Shown one piece after another: positions 40,678-50,256 of a stretch of DNA of 64,000 nt. Numbering within the stretch: position 1 is the first letter of the stretch; every line of letters starts with the position of its first letter. This stretch comes from Streptomyces tagetis (lineage in GTDB: Bacteria > Actinomycetota > Actinomycetes > Streptomycetales > Streptomycetaceae). The stretch is taken from the NCBI RefSeq assembly GCF_018069565.1, contig NZ_JAGPNL010000007.1, positions 333,316-397,315 on the forward strand, in the 5' to 3' direction. A program made the translations under genes and the position numbers. The notes under the pieces were generated by a model. That model saw nothing but the letters and a program-made list of their open reading frames with translations. It was not told the origin of the DNA and did not search any database.

Positions 40678-41988
40678 TCAGCGCACGGTGATGAAGGCGT
40701 CCGGGTCCCGCTCCGGCCGCTCCCTCGGCTCCTCGGCCGGGTGGCCGACCGCGACCGCGCCCATCGGGTCCCAGTCGCCGGGCAGGTCCAGCACCTCCCG
40801 GACGACGTCCCGGCAGAACATCGTCGAGGACACCCAGGCCGAGCCGAGCCGCTCCCCGGCGAGGGCCACCAGCAGGTTCTGCACGCCGGCGCCGGTGGCG
40901 ACGACGAACATCTCCCGTTCGGCCCCGTCGCGCCGCGCGTCCCCGTAGGTGTGCGAGCCGTCCATGACCAGGCAGGGGACGACGAGGTAGGGGGCGTTGC
41001 GCAGGACGTCCCCGCGCCGCACCCGCCTGGCGATGGACTCCTCGCTCCGGCCGTCGCGGCGCAGGTCCGCGATCCAGGCGTCCCGCATGGCGTCCAGCAG
41101 CCGCAGCCGGGAGACGGCCGACTCCAGCAGCACGAACCGCCACGGCGTGGTGTGGTGCGGGGCGGGCGCGGTGACCGCCGCGGCCACCGCCCGGCGCACG
41201 GCGCCCGGATCGACCGGCTCGTCGGTGAAGGCCCGTACGGTACGGCGCTGGGTGACCGCCTGCCGGACCGCCTCGGAGGTGCCGAGGCGGAACATGTCGT
41301 CGCGGGCGCCGCGCACCATGGCCCGCGTCCCCTCGCCGTCGTCCTCGGCGACCACGTGCGGCAGTCCGCGCACCACGGCGACGGGCAGTCCGGCGGACTT
41401 GCCCTTGACCAGGTCGCCGGCGGCGGCGAGTTCGTCGGCGGTGGCGACGACGGTGGCGCTGAGCGGGTGGCCGTGCGCGTCGGTGCCGCCGCGCAGGTCG
41501 TCGAGGACGCGGACCCCGGCGGCGCCGATCGCCACGTCGGTCAGCCCGGAGCGCCAGGGCCGCCCGAAGGTGTCGGTGACGAGGACGCCGACGTCCACGC
41601 CGAGGAGGTCGCGCAGCCCCTCGCGGATCGCCCGCGCGGAGGCGTCGGGGTCCTCGGGGAGCAGCAGCACCGTCCCGGCGGGGGTGTTGGAGGCGTCGAC
41701 CCCGGCCGCGGCCATGATCAGGCCCTGCCGGTTCTCGACGATGCGCAGCGCGCCGCGCCGGGCCACCACCCGGACCGTCTCCGCGTCGATCGCGGCCTCC
41801 CGGTCGGCGGCCTCGATCACGCGGCCCTCGGCCTTGGACACGATCTTGGAGGTGACGAGGAGCACGTCCCCGTCGGCGAGGCCGGGATCGGCGGCCACGA
41901 TCAGCTTGGCCAGGTCGTCGCCCGGCTGGATCTCGGGGAGCCCGGGGACGGCCCAGACCCGGAACCCGTCGGCGGGGGGCGTGCTCAT
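40678..41988 (-). CDS. fbiB: Bifunctional F420:gamma-glutamyl ligase / nitroreductase-domain protein
   Basis: The 436-residue protein fuses a CofE ligase domain (VPGLPEIQPGDDLAKLI, LLVTSKIVSKAEGRV, GVLVTDTFGRPWRSGLTDVA; residues ~10-245) to an FMN nitroreductase-like domain (RRTVRAFTDEPVDPGAVRRA, PHHTTPWRFVLL, NLLVALAGERLGSAWVSSTM). The fusion is characteristic of actinobacterial FbiB, which adds the poly-glutamate tail to F420 and whose C-terminal part reduces dehydro-F420. The start overlaps the fbiA stop by 4 nt, so both enzymes are co-produced. Confidence 0.96.
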   Translation of the reverse strand: MSTPPADGFRVWAVPGLPEIQPGDDLAKLIVAADPGLADGDVLLVTSKIVSKAEGRVIEAADREAAIDAETVRVVARRGALRIVENRQGLIMAAAGVDASNTPAGTVLLLPEDPDASARAIREGLRDLLGVDVGVLVTDTFGRPWRSGLTDVAIGAAGVRVLDDLRGGTDAHGHPLSATVVATADELAAAGDLVKGKSAGLPVAVVRGLPHVVAEDDGEGTRAMVRGARDDMFRLGTSEAVRQAVTQRRTVRAFTDEPVDPGAVRRAVAAAVTAPAPHHTTPWRFVLLESAVSRLRLLDAMRDAWIADLRRDGRSEESIARRVRRGDVLRNAPYLVVPCLVMDGSHTYGDARRDGAEREMFVVATGAGVQNLLVALAGERLGSAWVSSTMFCRDVVREVLDLPGDWDPMGAVAVGHPAEEPRERPERDPDAFITVR

Positions 41989-42944
41989 GCGGGCCGCACC
42001 TCCCGCGCCAGGGTCAGCGCCTCCTCGGCCATCCGGGCCGCGGCGTCCGTGTCCGTCATCAGCAGCGGCACCGCCCGGCAGCGGATGCCGGCCGCCTCGA
42101 CCCGGTCGACGACGCCCGCGTCGACGGTGTCGACCAGCCAGCCGTCGAGCAGCCCCGATCCGTAGTGCTCGGCGACGGCCGCCGCCGTGGACTCCACGCC
42201 GACCGCCGCGAGGACCTTGTCGGCCATCCCGCGCACGGGCGCGTCCCCGACGATCGGGGAGAGGCCCACCACGGGCACCCCGGCGTCGGCGATCGCCTCC
42301 CGGATGCCGGGCACGGCGAGGATGGTGCCGATGGAGACGACCGGGTTGGAGGGCGGGAAGAGGATGACGTCCGCCTCGGCGAGGGCCTCCAGGACGCCGG
42401 GCGCGGGCTTCGCCTGCTCGGCGCCGACCGGCACGATGGCCTCGGCGGGGACCGAGGCCCGCAGCCGTACCCAGTACTCCTGGAAGTGGACCGCCTTGCG
42501 CTCGCCGTCCACCTCGACGGCCACGTGCGTCTCCACCCGGTCGTCGGTCATGGGGATGAGCCGTACGCCGGGCTGCCAGCGGTCGCACAGCGCCTGGGTC
42601 ACGGCGCTGAGCGGATAGCCGGCGCCGGTCATCTGCGTCCGCACGATGTGGGTGGCGAAGTCCCGGTCGCCCAGACCGAACCACTCCGGTCCCACGCCGT
42701 ACGCCGCGAGTTCCTCCTTGAGGTGGAAGGTCTCGTCGGAACGCCCCCAGCCCTGCTCCTCGTTGATGCCGCCGCCGAGCGTGTACATCACCGTGTCGAG
42801 GTCCGGGCAGACCTTCAGCCCGAAGAGGTGGATGTCGTCCCCGGTGTTGCCGATGACCGTGATGTCCGCGTCCGGCGCCGCCCTCTTCAGGCCGCGCAGG
42901 AAACGGGCACCGCCGATGCCGCCTGCCAGAACCACAATGCGCAT
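41985..42944 (-). CDS. fbiA: 2-phospho-L-lactate transferase family (F420 biosynthesis)
   Basis: The 319-residue CofD/FbiA enzyme joins the phospho-lactate or phosphoenolpyruvate unit of its GDP/GPP-activated donor to the deazaflavin Fo. Family motifs: VVLAGGIGGARFLRGL, ITVIGNTGDDIHLFGLKVCP, DLDTVMYTLGGGINEEQGWG, DRDFATHIVRTQMTGAGYPL and FPPSNPVVSIGTIL. The ATG at 42944 fits the N-terminus. It is the first gene of fbiA-fbiB, which in actinobacteria lies beside whiB, as here. Confidence 0.96.
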   Translation of the reverse strand: MRIVVLAGGIGGARFLRGLKRAAPDADITVIGNTGDDIHLFGLKVCPDLDTVMYTLGGGINEEQGWGRSDETFHLKEELAAYGVGPEWFGLGDRDFATHIVRTQMTGAGYPLSAVTQALCDRWQPGVRLIPMTDDRVETHVAVEVDGERKAVHFQEYWVRLRASVPAEAIVPVGAEQAKPAPGVLEALAEADVILFPPSNPVVSIGTILAVPGIREAIADAGVPVVGLSPIVGDAPVRGMADKVLAAVGVESTAAAVAEHYGSGLLDGWLVDTVDAGVVDRVEAAGIRCRAVPLLMTDTDAAARMAEEALTLAREVRPA

Positions 42945-43043
42945 GGGGTCAGTCTTGCAGGCGGCGACGACAACGTGTCGGCCAGCCGTCGACGCGCCGA
43001 CGTTCCACACGACGCCGGGCGGTCCCGGCCGGTCGTCCGCGCG

Positions 43044-43565
43044 TCAGCCGGCCGGCACCGCGCCCGCGCCCGCGTCGCGCGGTGCGGCGGCGGCCGAGCA
43101 CTGCGGGGAGTGCATCGGCATCCGGGTCAGCCCCGGGTGGTAGACGTGCAGGCTGACCGCGCCGTCGAGGGAGTCGTTGACCACGTCGTGCGCGTACCCC
43201 GGGGCGAACACCCGCTGCGCGCCGGCGTCCAGCACGCGCGTGCCGCGCGGGGTGCGCTCGGTGAGCGTGCCCTCCAGGACGGTCAGGATGCCGCTGGAGT
43301 CGCCGTGGTCGTGCAGGCCGCTGCCCTGGCCGGGCACCCAGGAGAGCAGCCACACCTCGTAGCCGGGGCCGGTGCGCAGCCGGTGGTACCAGCGGGTGGT
43401 GGCGTCGTAGCGGACGAGGGGCGCCCACTGGGACCGGTCGGCGGCCAGCGAGCGGGCCAGCCCGGCGAACTCGGCGACGGTGGCCGGGTGCTCGCGCGGG
43501 GGCTGGAGGAGGTGGGGGACTTCGAGGATGTCGCCGGCGATCTGGAGGTCGCTGTCGCTGTTCAT
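43044..43565 (-). CDS. Cysteine dioxygenase family protein
   Basis: The 173-residue cupin oxidises cysteine to cysteine sulfinate with a mononuclear Fe(II). Seen: LSWVPGQGSGLHDHGDSSGI (two iron His), LTVLEGTLTERTPRG, VFAPGYAHDVVNDS (third His) and SLHVYHPGLTRM. It is somewhat shorter than mammalian enzymes, like other bacterial members. The ATG at 43565 is used. It lies 100 bp upstream of fbiA on the same strand. Confidence 0.93.
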   Translation of the reverse strand: MNSDSDLQIAGDILEVPHLLQPPREHPATVAEFAGLARSLAADRSQWAPLVRYDATTRWYHRLRTGPGYEVWLLSWVPGQGSGLHDHGDSSGILTVLEGTLTERTPRGTRVLDAGAQRVFAPGYAHDVVNDSLDGAVSLHVYHPGLTRMPMHSPQCSAAAAPRDAGAGAVPAG

Positions 43566-44336
43566 GGGTGGGGTGGGTTCCTCGGCGAAAGAGGGCGGAA
43601 GCCGGGCGGAGAAGCGGCGGAGGAGCGTGGCGAGCGAGGAGCAGGCCGAGAGCGCGCGCCCGGGTGTGCGGGCGGGGCGGAGGGGAGAGCCGGTCGCGTG
43701 GACCGGATCACCGGATGCGGGTCGGCCGGAGCGGGTGGCTCAACGGCCGCGGCGCGCGGGACACGCGCGACACGCGGTACAGAAGGAACAGCGACAGCTA
43801 CGACGAGCGCGGACAGCACCGTGGGACCCGGCGAGGCGGGTCGAGGCGTGTGCCAAGTTCGCGAGCATGCCCACTAGGACAGCGGCTCACACCCACAGTG
43901 TCAACTTGCCGACCGATATGTGGGATATGTTTCACCTCATCCGGTTCATCTCTCCGATGAAAGGTTTGCTCAGAGGGGTTGCGGGACACATGGCGCATCA
44001 AGCCGGGCGCACGCCCTCCGTTGCGATCCCGTGATCTCGCTGTGATCAGGCTCGCTTCGGACCGTGTGTCGGAACGAGAACGAATGCCGGCGCGTCTTCC
44101 CCTGTGGAACACCAAGGGGCCGGAGGTCGCCGGCGGCGCCTGTGGGGATGTCAAGGTTTATGGCGATTTGAACACTTTCCGCACGGCCTTGGTTCCGCAG
44201 AGTGAATAAGGGGCCCAATAGCAGATCTCGGCTTGACTCGCCCGGAGCAGCACACTTGTAATTTCACTCGTGTCGTTCAGCCGGAATCGGTAACGGCCAC
44301 ATCACGGGGACGCGAAGAGACAGACGAGGGGCGCAC
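43566..44336 (+). promoter_or_regulatory. 771-bp upstream region of whiB, less GC-rich, no gene recognised
   Basis: The last ~450 bp (43880-44336) are distinctly less GC-rich than the flanking genes and contain several short inverted elements, for example GTGATCTCGCTGTGATCA around 44030 and CACCCACAGTGTCAAC around 43890. Developmentally controlled whiB in Streptomyces is known to have more than one promoter and to be bound by developmental regulators such as BldD. This region fits that role, but I cannot place promoters by eye. The first ~290 bp are purine-rich and hold no convincing gene. Confidence 0.5.
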
Positions 44337-44600
44337 ATGACCGAGCTGGTGCAGCAACTGCTGGTCGACGACGCGGACGAGGAACTCGGCTGGCAGGAGC
44401 GCGCGCTGTGCGCCCAGACCGACCCCGAGTCCTTCTTCCCCGAGAAGGGCGGTTCCACCCGGGAGGCGAAGAAGGTCTGCCTCGCCTGCGAAGTCCGCTC
44501 CGAGTGCCTCGAATACGCCCTCGCCAACGACGAACGCTTCGGCATCTGGGGCGGACTGTCCGAGCGGGAACGCCGCCGGCTGAAGAAGGCCGCGGTCTGA
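44337..44600 (+). CDS. whiB: WhiB, iron-sulfur developmental regulator
   Basis: The 87-residue Wbl protein has the four cluster-binding cysteines C25, C48, C51 and C57 (ALCAQTD and VCLACEVRSEC), the FGIWGGLSERERRRL turn and a basic C-terminal KK. The sequence from MTELVQQLLVDDADEELGWQ onward matches WhiB as I remember it from S. coelicolor. WhiB holds a [4Fe-4S] cluster, works together with WhiA, and is needed for the switch from aerial growth to sporulation septation. The long AT-richer upstream region fits complex developmental control. The ATG at 44337 follows GAGGGGC. Confidence 0.97.
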   Translation: MTELVQQLLVDDADEELGWQERALCAQTDPESFFPEKGGSTREAKKVCLACEVRSECLEYALANDERFGIWGGLSERERRRLKKAAV

Positions 44601-44827
44601 CCCGGACCCGGACCGCGCACCCCGGCACCGGCATGAACGGCGCGCGCGGACCGCACCACCTCCCCCTCGGCACGCGGGCGGGAACGGCCCGTCGCGGGTG
44701 GCTTGTCCACAGGCGGCGGGCCGTCGTCATGCCCAGCCGATAGTGTGGGCGCTCGTCCGAGAAGCCCGGCCCTCCCCACAGGTCACGGGCGTCCACCGCA
44801 GTCCACCGAACCGGGGCCCGTACCTCG

Positions 44828-47800
44828 ATGTCCGTGCACAGCCACACGGCAGCCCAGCAAGACCTCGCTGCCACACCTGAGTTCCCGCGTCACGTGGTGA
44901 CCGCGGTCCTCGTTTCCCACGACGGAGCCCGCTGGCTGCCCGACGCGCTCGCGGGTCTGCTCGGCCAGGAGCGCCCCGTCCAGTACGCGGTGGCCGCCGA
45001 CACCGGCAGCGCCGACGACTCCGCCCGGCTGGTCACCGACGCGCTCGGCGACGACCGCGTGCTGCACCTCGCCCGGCGGACCGGCTTCGGCCAGGCCGTC
45101 GAGGAGGCCGCCCGCACCGCGCCGGAGCTGACCCCCGACGACCTGCCCTACCTGAAGCGGCCCAGCGGCTGGGACCCCGTCACGCGCACCTGGCGCGACG
45201 ACGCCTACGACCTGCCCGAACTGCCGCACGGCGAGCCGGTGCAGTGGCTCTGGCTGCTGCACGACGACTGCGCCCCCGAGCCCGACGCCCTCGCCGAACT
45301 CCTCCGCGTCGTCGACAACGAGTACGAGCTGGGCCGCGACGACGTCGCCGTCGTCGGCCCCAAGCTCCGCGGCTGGTACGACCGCAGGCAACTGCTGGAG
45401 GTCGGCGTCTCCATCGCCAACTCCGGCCGCCGCTGGACCGGTCTGGACCGCCGCGAGCAGGACCAGGGCCAGCACGACCACGTCCGCTCCGTCCTCGCGG
45501 TCTCCACCGCCGGGATGCTGATCCGGCGTGACGTCTTCGACCGGCTCGGCGGGTTCGACCGCCGGCTGCCCCTGATGCGCGACGACATCGACCTGTGCTG
45601 GCGGGTGCACGCCGAGGGCCTGCGCGTCCTCATCGCCCCCGAGGCCGTCCTGCGCCACGCCGAGGCGGCCTCCCGCGAGCGCCGCGCCGTCGACTGCGCG
45701 GGCCGCACCACCGCCTCCCCGCACAAGGTGGACAAGGCCGGCGCCGTCCACACCCTGCTCGTCAACACCCGTACCGCGGCCCTGCCCTGGGTGCTGCTGC
45801 GCCTCGTCGTCGGCACCCTGCTGCGCACCCTCGCCTACCTCGTCGGCAAGGTCCCCGGCCAGGCCCTGGACGAGATACGCGGCCTGCTCGGCGTCCTGCT
45901 GCGGCCCGAACGCATCCTCGCCGGACGAAAGGAGCGGGGCCGCCCGCAGATCGGCAAGGAGGAACTGCGCCCGCTGTTCCCGCCGCCCGGCGCGACCGTC
46001 CGCGTCACCGTCGAGCAGATAGCGGGGAACCTGGGCAGCGGCTCCGACGAGACCGCCTCCGGTGCCGGACGGCACGGCGGCGGTATCGAGTCCGGACCCG
46101 GCGGCGACGACGCCGACTTCCTGGAGGTCGAGCAGTTCGCCCGCCTCAAGCGCGTCGCCCGCAATCCCGCGCCGCTGCTCTTCGCCCTGCTCATGCTGGT
46201 CTCGCTGGTGGCCTGCCGTCAGCTCCTCGGCGGCGGCGCGCTGGCCGGCGGCGCCCTGCTGCCCGCCCCCGGCGGCGCCGGCGAGCTGTGGTCGCGCTAC
46301 TTCGACGCCTGGCACACCGTCGGCACCGGCGGCACCGCCTCCGCCCCGCCCTACCTCGCCGTCGTCGCCCTGGTCTCCTCGGTCCTGCTGGGCTCGACCG
46401 GGCTCGCCCTCACCGTGCTCCTGGTCTGCTCGGTGCCGCTGGCCGGCCTCAGCGCGTACTTCGCCTCCCGGCCGCTCGTCACCTCCCGGCTGCTGCGCGC
46501 CTGGGCCGCCGTCGCCTACGCCTTCCTGCCCGCCGCCACCGGCGCGCTGGCCGGCGGACGCATCGGCACCGCCGTCCTCGCCGTGCTGCTCCCGCTGCTC
46601 GCCCGCGCGGGCATCGCCGCCGCCGGCCTCGCCCGCGAGGACGGGACCCGCGGCACCTGGCGGGCCACCTGGGCGTACGCGCTGCTACTCACGGTCACCA
46701 CCGCCTTCACGCCCGTGGTGTGGCCGATCGCGCTGCTCCTCGGCATCGGCGTCCTGGCGCTGCGCCGGGCGGACCTCGCGGCGTACGGGCCGCGCTTCCT
46801 CGCCCAGTTCGGCACCCCGCTGCTGGTCCTCGCGCCCTGGTCGCTGTCGCTGCTGCCCTTCGGCTTCCTCACCGAGGCCGGACTGGAGTACGGCGCCTCC
46901 GCCGCCTCCCCGCTCGACCTGCTCGGCATCAGCCCCGGCGGCCCCGGCACGGTCGGCGGACTCGTCCTCGTCGGCATCGTCCTGGCCGCCCTCGCCGCCC
47001 TGCTGCGCTCCGAGCGCCGGCTGGGCATCCTGACCGCCTGGGCCGTCGCGCTGACCGGACTGGTCTTCGCCGTCCTGGCCAACGCCTCCGCCTGGGCCGG
47101 CCCCGCCACCCTCGTCTACGGCATCGCCCTGCTCTCCGCCGCCGCCCTCGGTGCCGACGGCGCCCGGTCGCGGGTGGCCGAGCAGAGCTTCGGCTGGCGC
47201 CAGCCGGTCGCCGCGCTGATCGCCCTCGCCGCGGCCCTCGGACCGCTGATCTCCGCCGCCGGCTGGATGATCGGCGGCGCCGACGGCCCCCTGGCACGGC
47301 GCGACCCGGTCCAGGTTCCCGCGTTCGTCGCCGAGGAGAGCAGCACCCGCGACCAGCCCCGCACCCTCGTCCTCGACAGCGACTCCGCCGCCCGCGTGCG
47401 CTACTCGCTGGTCCGCGGCGCCGGCGCCCGCCTCGGCGACGGTGAACTGGCCGCCGAGGCCGGCGGGGACGCCCGCCTCGACAAGGTCGTCGGCAACCTG
47501 GTCGCGGGCTCCGGCGCCGACCAGGCCGACCAACTCGGCGGCTTCGCCGTCCGCTACGTCCTGGTGCGCAAGGGCGCCCCCCGCGACGTGGCCCGCGTCC
47601 TCGACGCCACGCCCGGCCTCAGCCGCCTCAGCCAGCAGGACGGCAGCGGACTGTGGCGGGTGAACCGGGAGGTCGCGCGCGTCACCATCGTCACCGAGGG
47701 CTCCGGCGGCTCCGCCCCGGCCCGCCCCGAGCCCGTCGCCGCCGGTCCCGTCGAGATCCACACCGAGATCCCCGAGGGCGCCGAGGGGCGCGTGCTGCGC

Positions 47801-48553
47801 CTCGCCGACAGCGCCGACGAGGGGTGGACGGCCACCCTGGACGGCAAGCCGCTCACCCCGACCACGGTCGACGGCTGGGCCCAGGGCTTCCGCCTCCCCG
47901 ACACCGGCGGGAAGCTCGACGTCACCTACGACGACCCGTTCACCCACAGCGCCTGGCTCTGGGCGCAGGGCTGCCTCGCCGTCGTCCTGGTCGTCCTCGC
48001 CCTGCCCGGCCGGCGCCGCGACGTCGACGACGACCTGCCCGAGGAGCCGGTCGTGCCCGAGCAGGCCGTCGCCGGCGAGGGCCGCCGGGCCCGCCGGCTC
48101 CGCGCCCAGGCCGAGGCCGAGGCCGAGGCGGGGGCCCCGTCGGACACCGGGCCCGACCCGGACGCCGAGCACCACCCGGCAAAGACGCCGGGCGAGCCGG
48201 CCCCCGCGCCGGTCCCGGCCCAGCAGCCCTACGACGAGTGGGACACCGCCGGACAGCCGGTCCCCGACCACGGCGGCCACGACGGGTACGGCGCCCAGCG
48301 GGACGCCTACGACCAGGGCGGCTACGCCCAGCAGCAGCCCTACCAGCAGCAGGACCCGTACCAGGGCGGCGCCTACGACGGCACGCGGTACGGGGGCGCC
48401 CCGTACGACCCGTACGGCTACGGCGGCCAGGCCCAGGACGGCGGGTACGACCCGGCGTACGGCCAGGGCGGTTACGACACGCCGTACGACCCGGCCCGGC
48501 CCCCGCACCCCCACGGCACGGCCGACGAGCGTCCCGACGGGAGCCAGCAGTGA
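44828..48553 (+). CDS. Giant membrane-bound GT2 glycosyltransferase
   Basis: The 1241-residue protein starts with a GT2 domain (VTAVLVSHDGARWLPDALAG, WLWLLHDDCAPEPDALAELL, GGFDRRLPLMRDDIDLCWRV; residues ~20-300), continues with a multi-pass membrane region of at least ten helices (~440-830), an extracytoplasmic domain (~840-1065), a final helix (LWAQGCLAVVLVVLALPG) and a disordered cytoplasmic tail rich in Gln, Gly, Tyr and Asp. This plan occurs across actinobacteria next to whiB and suggests transfer from a lipid-linked sugar at the outer membrane face. The acceptor is unknown. The next gene starts inside its stop (GTGA), so they probably act together. Confidence 0.9.
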   Translation: MSVHSHTAAQQDLAATPEFPRHVVTAVLVSHDGARWLPDALAGLLGQERPVQYAVAADTGSADDSARLVTDALGDDRVLHLARRTGFGQAVEEAARTAPELTPDDLPYLKRPSGWDPVTRTWRDDAYDLPELPHGEPVQWLWLLHDDCAPEPDALAELLRVVDNEYELGRDDVAVVGPKLRGWYDRRQLLEVGVSIANSGRRWTGLDRREQDQGQHDHVRSVLAVSTAGMLIRRDVFDRLGGFDRRLPLMRDDIDLCWRVHAEGLRVLIAPEAVLRHAEAASRERRAVDCAGRTTASPHKVDKAGAVHTLLVNTRTAALPWVLLRLVVGTLLRTLAYLVGKVPGQALDEIRGLLGVLLRPERILAGRKERGRPQIGKEELRPLFPPPGATVRVTVEQIAGNLGSGSDETASGAGRHGGGIESGPGGDDADFLEVEQFARLKRVARNPAPLLFALLMLVSLVACRQLLGGGALAGGALLPAPGGAGELWSRYFDAWHTVGTGGTASAPPYLAVVALVSSVLLGSTGLALTVLLVCSVPLAGLSAYFASRPLVTSRLLRAWAAVAYAFLPAATGALAGGRIGTAVLAVLLPLLARAGIAAAGLAREDGTRGTWRATWAYALLLTVTTAFTPVVWPIALLLGIGVLALRRADLAAYGPRFLAQFGTPLLVLAPWSLSLLPFGFLTEAGLEYGASAASPLDLLGISPGGPGTVGGLVLVGIVLAALAALLRSERRLGILTAWAVALTGLVFAVLANASAWAGPATLVYGIALLSAAALGADGARSRVAEQSFGWRQPVAALIALAAALGPLISAAGWMIGGADGPLARRDPVQVPAFVAEESSTRDQPRTLVLDSDSAARVRYSLVRGAGARLGDGELAAEAGGDARLDKVVGNLVAGSGADQADQLGGFAVRYVLVRKGAPRDVARVLDATPGLSRLSQQDGSGLWRVNREVARVTIVTEGSGGSAPARPEPVAAGPVEIHTEIPEGAEGRVLRLADSADEGWTATLDGKPLTPTTVDGWAQGFRLPDTGGKLDVTYDDPFTHSAWLWAQGCLAVVLVVLALPGRRRDVDDDLPEEPVVPEQAVAGEGRRARRLRAQAEAEAEAGAPSDTGPDPDAEHHPAKTPGEPAPAPVPAQQPYDEWDTAGQPVPDHGGHDGYGAQRDAYDQGGYAQQQPYQQQDPYQGGAYDGTRYGGAPYDPYGYGGQAQDGGYDPAYGQGGYDTPYDPARPPHPHGTADERPDGSQQ

Positions 48554-50151
48554 ACCGCACGACCCTGTCCCTGATCGCCGGCGCGACGGCGCTCGCCGCC
48601 GTCACCGGTTTCGCCTCGCTCTCCGCGCCGGACGCCTCCGGCACGGACGCCGCGGGTGCGGCGGCCCGGCTCCCGGTGGAGCGCACCAGCCTGCTCTGCC
48701 CGGCCCCGAGCACCTCCGACCTGGCGGAGACGACGTACACCTCGTTCACGCCCGTCACCAAGGGTGCCGAGGCCAAGGGCGCCGCCGCACTGCGCTCCGC
48801 GCGGGCCGACGCGAGCGACGACGAGGGCGCCGAAGCCGGCGCCGAGGACGACGCGAGCGACGAGAACGGCGAGAGCACCGGCGACGCCAAGGACGAGACG
48901 GACGAGAAGGACGGCAAGGACGGCAAGGACGGCGGGAAGGGCGCGGCGCAGGAGGTGAAGCCCCCCGTGGAGCCGGAGGCGCCGGGCAAGCCGGCCACCG
49001 GCACGGCCTCCGGCGGCGAGACGCCGGCCTTCATCGGCACCGCGGACGGCAGCCACGCCTCGGGCTGGACCGTGCAGCAGACCACCGAGGTCACCGCCGG
49101 CAACGGCCGGGGCATGCTGGGCGTCGCCTGCACCCCGGCCGACACCGAGTTCTGGTTCCCGGGCGCCAGCACCGCGAGCGGCCGTACCGACTACGTCCAC
49201 CTGACCAACCCGGACGATTCGGCGGCCGTCGTCGACATCGAGCTGTACGGCAAGGACGGCGCCCTGGAGTCGACGGTGGGCGAGGGCATCACCGTGGCCC
49301 CGAACTCCAGCGAGCCGATCCTCCTCTCCACGCTCAGCGAGGCGCGCGAGGCCGACCTCACCGTCCACATCGGGGTGCGCAGCGGCCGGGTCGGGGCGGC
49401 CGTCCAGTCCCTGGACGAGACCACCGGCGGCGACTGGCTGGCCGCGGCCGGCGACCCGGCGGGCTCGCTGGTGCTGCCGGGCATTCCCGAGGACGCCACG
49501 GCGGTGCACCTGGTGGTGTTCACGCCGGGCGGCATCGACGCCGACCTGAAGGTGCGGCTCGCCTCGCCCTCCGGGATGATCACGCCCGCCGGGCACGAGA
49601 CGCTGCACGTCAAGGCCGGGATGACCATGGGCGTGGACCTCGGCGACGTCATGCGGGGCGAGGCGGGCTCGCTGGTGCTGACGCCGACCGGCAGCTCCGT
49701 GCCCGTGGTGGCCGCGGCCCGGGTGGTGCGCGGCAAGGGCGAGGGCCAGGAGTCGGCGTTCGTCCCGGCGACCCGGCCGGTCGGGAAGCGGGCCACGGCC
49801 GCGGACAACCGCGCCAAGGTCACCAGGCTCTCCCTGGCCGCCCCCACCGAGGGCGCGAAGGTCAAGGTCACCGCCTCCGCCGGCAGCGACGCCGGAGCGG
49901 CGGCCTCGCGCACGTACACGCTCAAGGCGGGCACGACGCAGAACGTGGAACTGCCGGTCCCCGAGGGGCTGGAGGGCAGTTACGCGCTGACCGTCGAGCC
50001 GCTCTCCGGCGGCCCGGTCTACGCGGCCCGCACACTGCTGGGCCCGGAGAAGGGCGATGTGGCCGCCTTCACCGTCCAGACCCTCCCGGACGACCGGGGC
50101 ATGGTCGCGGTGCCGCACGCGGAGCAGGACCTCTCCGTCCTCGTACGGTGA
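48550..50151 (+). CDS. Secreted or membrane-anchored DUF5719 protein
   Basis: The 533-residue protein has an N-terminal signal or anchor helix (LIAGATALAAVTGFASLSAP), an acidic linker rich in Asp, Glu and Lys (residues ~80-150) and a large beta-rich DUF5719 region with repeating segments such as VHLTNPDDSAAVVDIELYGK and VHLVVFTPGGIDADLKVRLA. It starts with a GTG that overlaps the glycosyltransferase stop. The coupling suggests an accessory or scaffold for that enzyme outside the membrane. Function otherwise unknown. Confidence 0.88.
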   Translation: MNRTTLSLIAGATALAAVTGFASLSAPDASGTDAAGAAARLPVERTSLLCPAPSTSDLAETTYTSFTPVTKGAEAKGAAALRSARADASDDEGAEAGAEDDASDENGESTGDAKDETDEKDGKDGKDGGKGAAQEVKPPVEPEAPGKPATGTASGGETPAFIGTADGSHASGWTVQQTTEVTAGNGRGMLGVACTPADTEFWFPGASTASGRTDYVHLTNPDDSAAVVDIELYGKDGALESTVGEGITVAPNSSEPILLSTLSEAREADLTVHIGVRSGRVGAAVQSLDETTGGDWLAAAGDPAGSLVLPGIPEDATAVHLVVFTPGGIDADLKVRLASPSGMITPAGHETLHVKAGMTMGVDLGDVMRGEAGSLVLTPTGSSVPVVAAARVVRGKGEGQESAFVPATRPVGKRATAADNRAKVTRLSLAAPTEGAKVKVTASAGSDAGAAASRTYTLKAGTTQNVELPVPEGLEGSYALTVEPLSGGPVYAARTLLGPEKGDVAAFTVQTLPDDRGMVAVPHAEQDLSVLVR

Positions 50152-50159
50152 CGGCGGGG

Positions 50160-50189
50160 GCGGGGCGCCACGACCACCCGGCGCCCCGC
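50160..50189 (+). terminator. Terminator after the DUF5719 gene
   Basis: GCGGGGCGCC (50160-50169) pairs perfectly with GGCGCCCCGC (50180-50189) across a 10-nt loop, between convergent genes. Confidence 0.8.
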
Positions 50190-50256
50190 CCGTCTCGTCC
50201 GCCCAGCCCGCCCCGCCTGTCCCTACAGTGCCGTCGCTCGTCCCCGGGTCGGCCGT

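Noticed and set aside
43885..43910. BldD-type operator (CACCCACAGTGTCAAC)
   Set aside because: It only partly fits the remembered consensus; recorded under the whiB upstream region rather than as its own feature.
43970..44209. Short open frames on both strands upstream of whiB
   Set aside because: Their composition lacks the strong third-position GC bias of real genes here, and they have no recognisable motifs.
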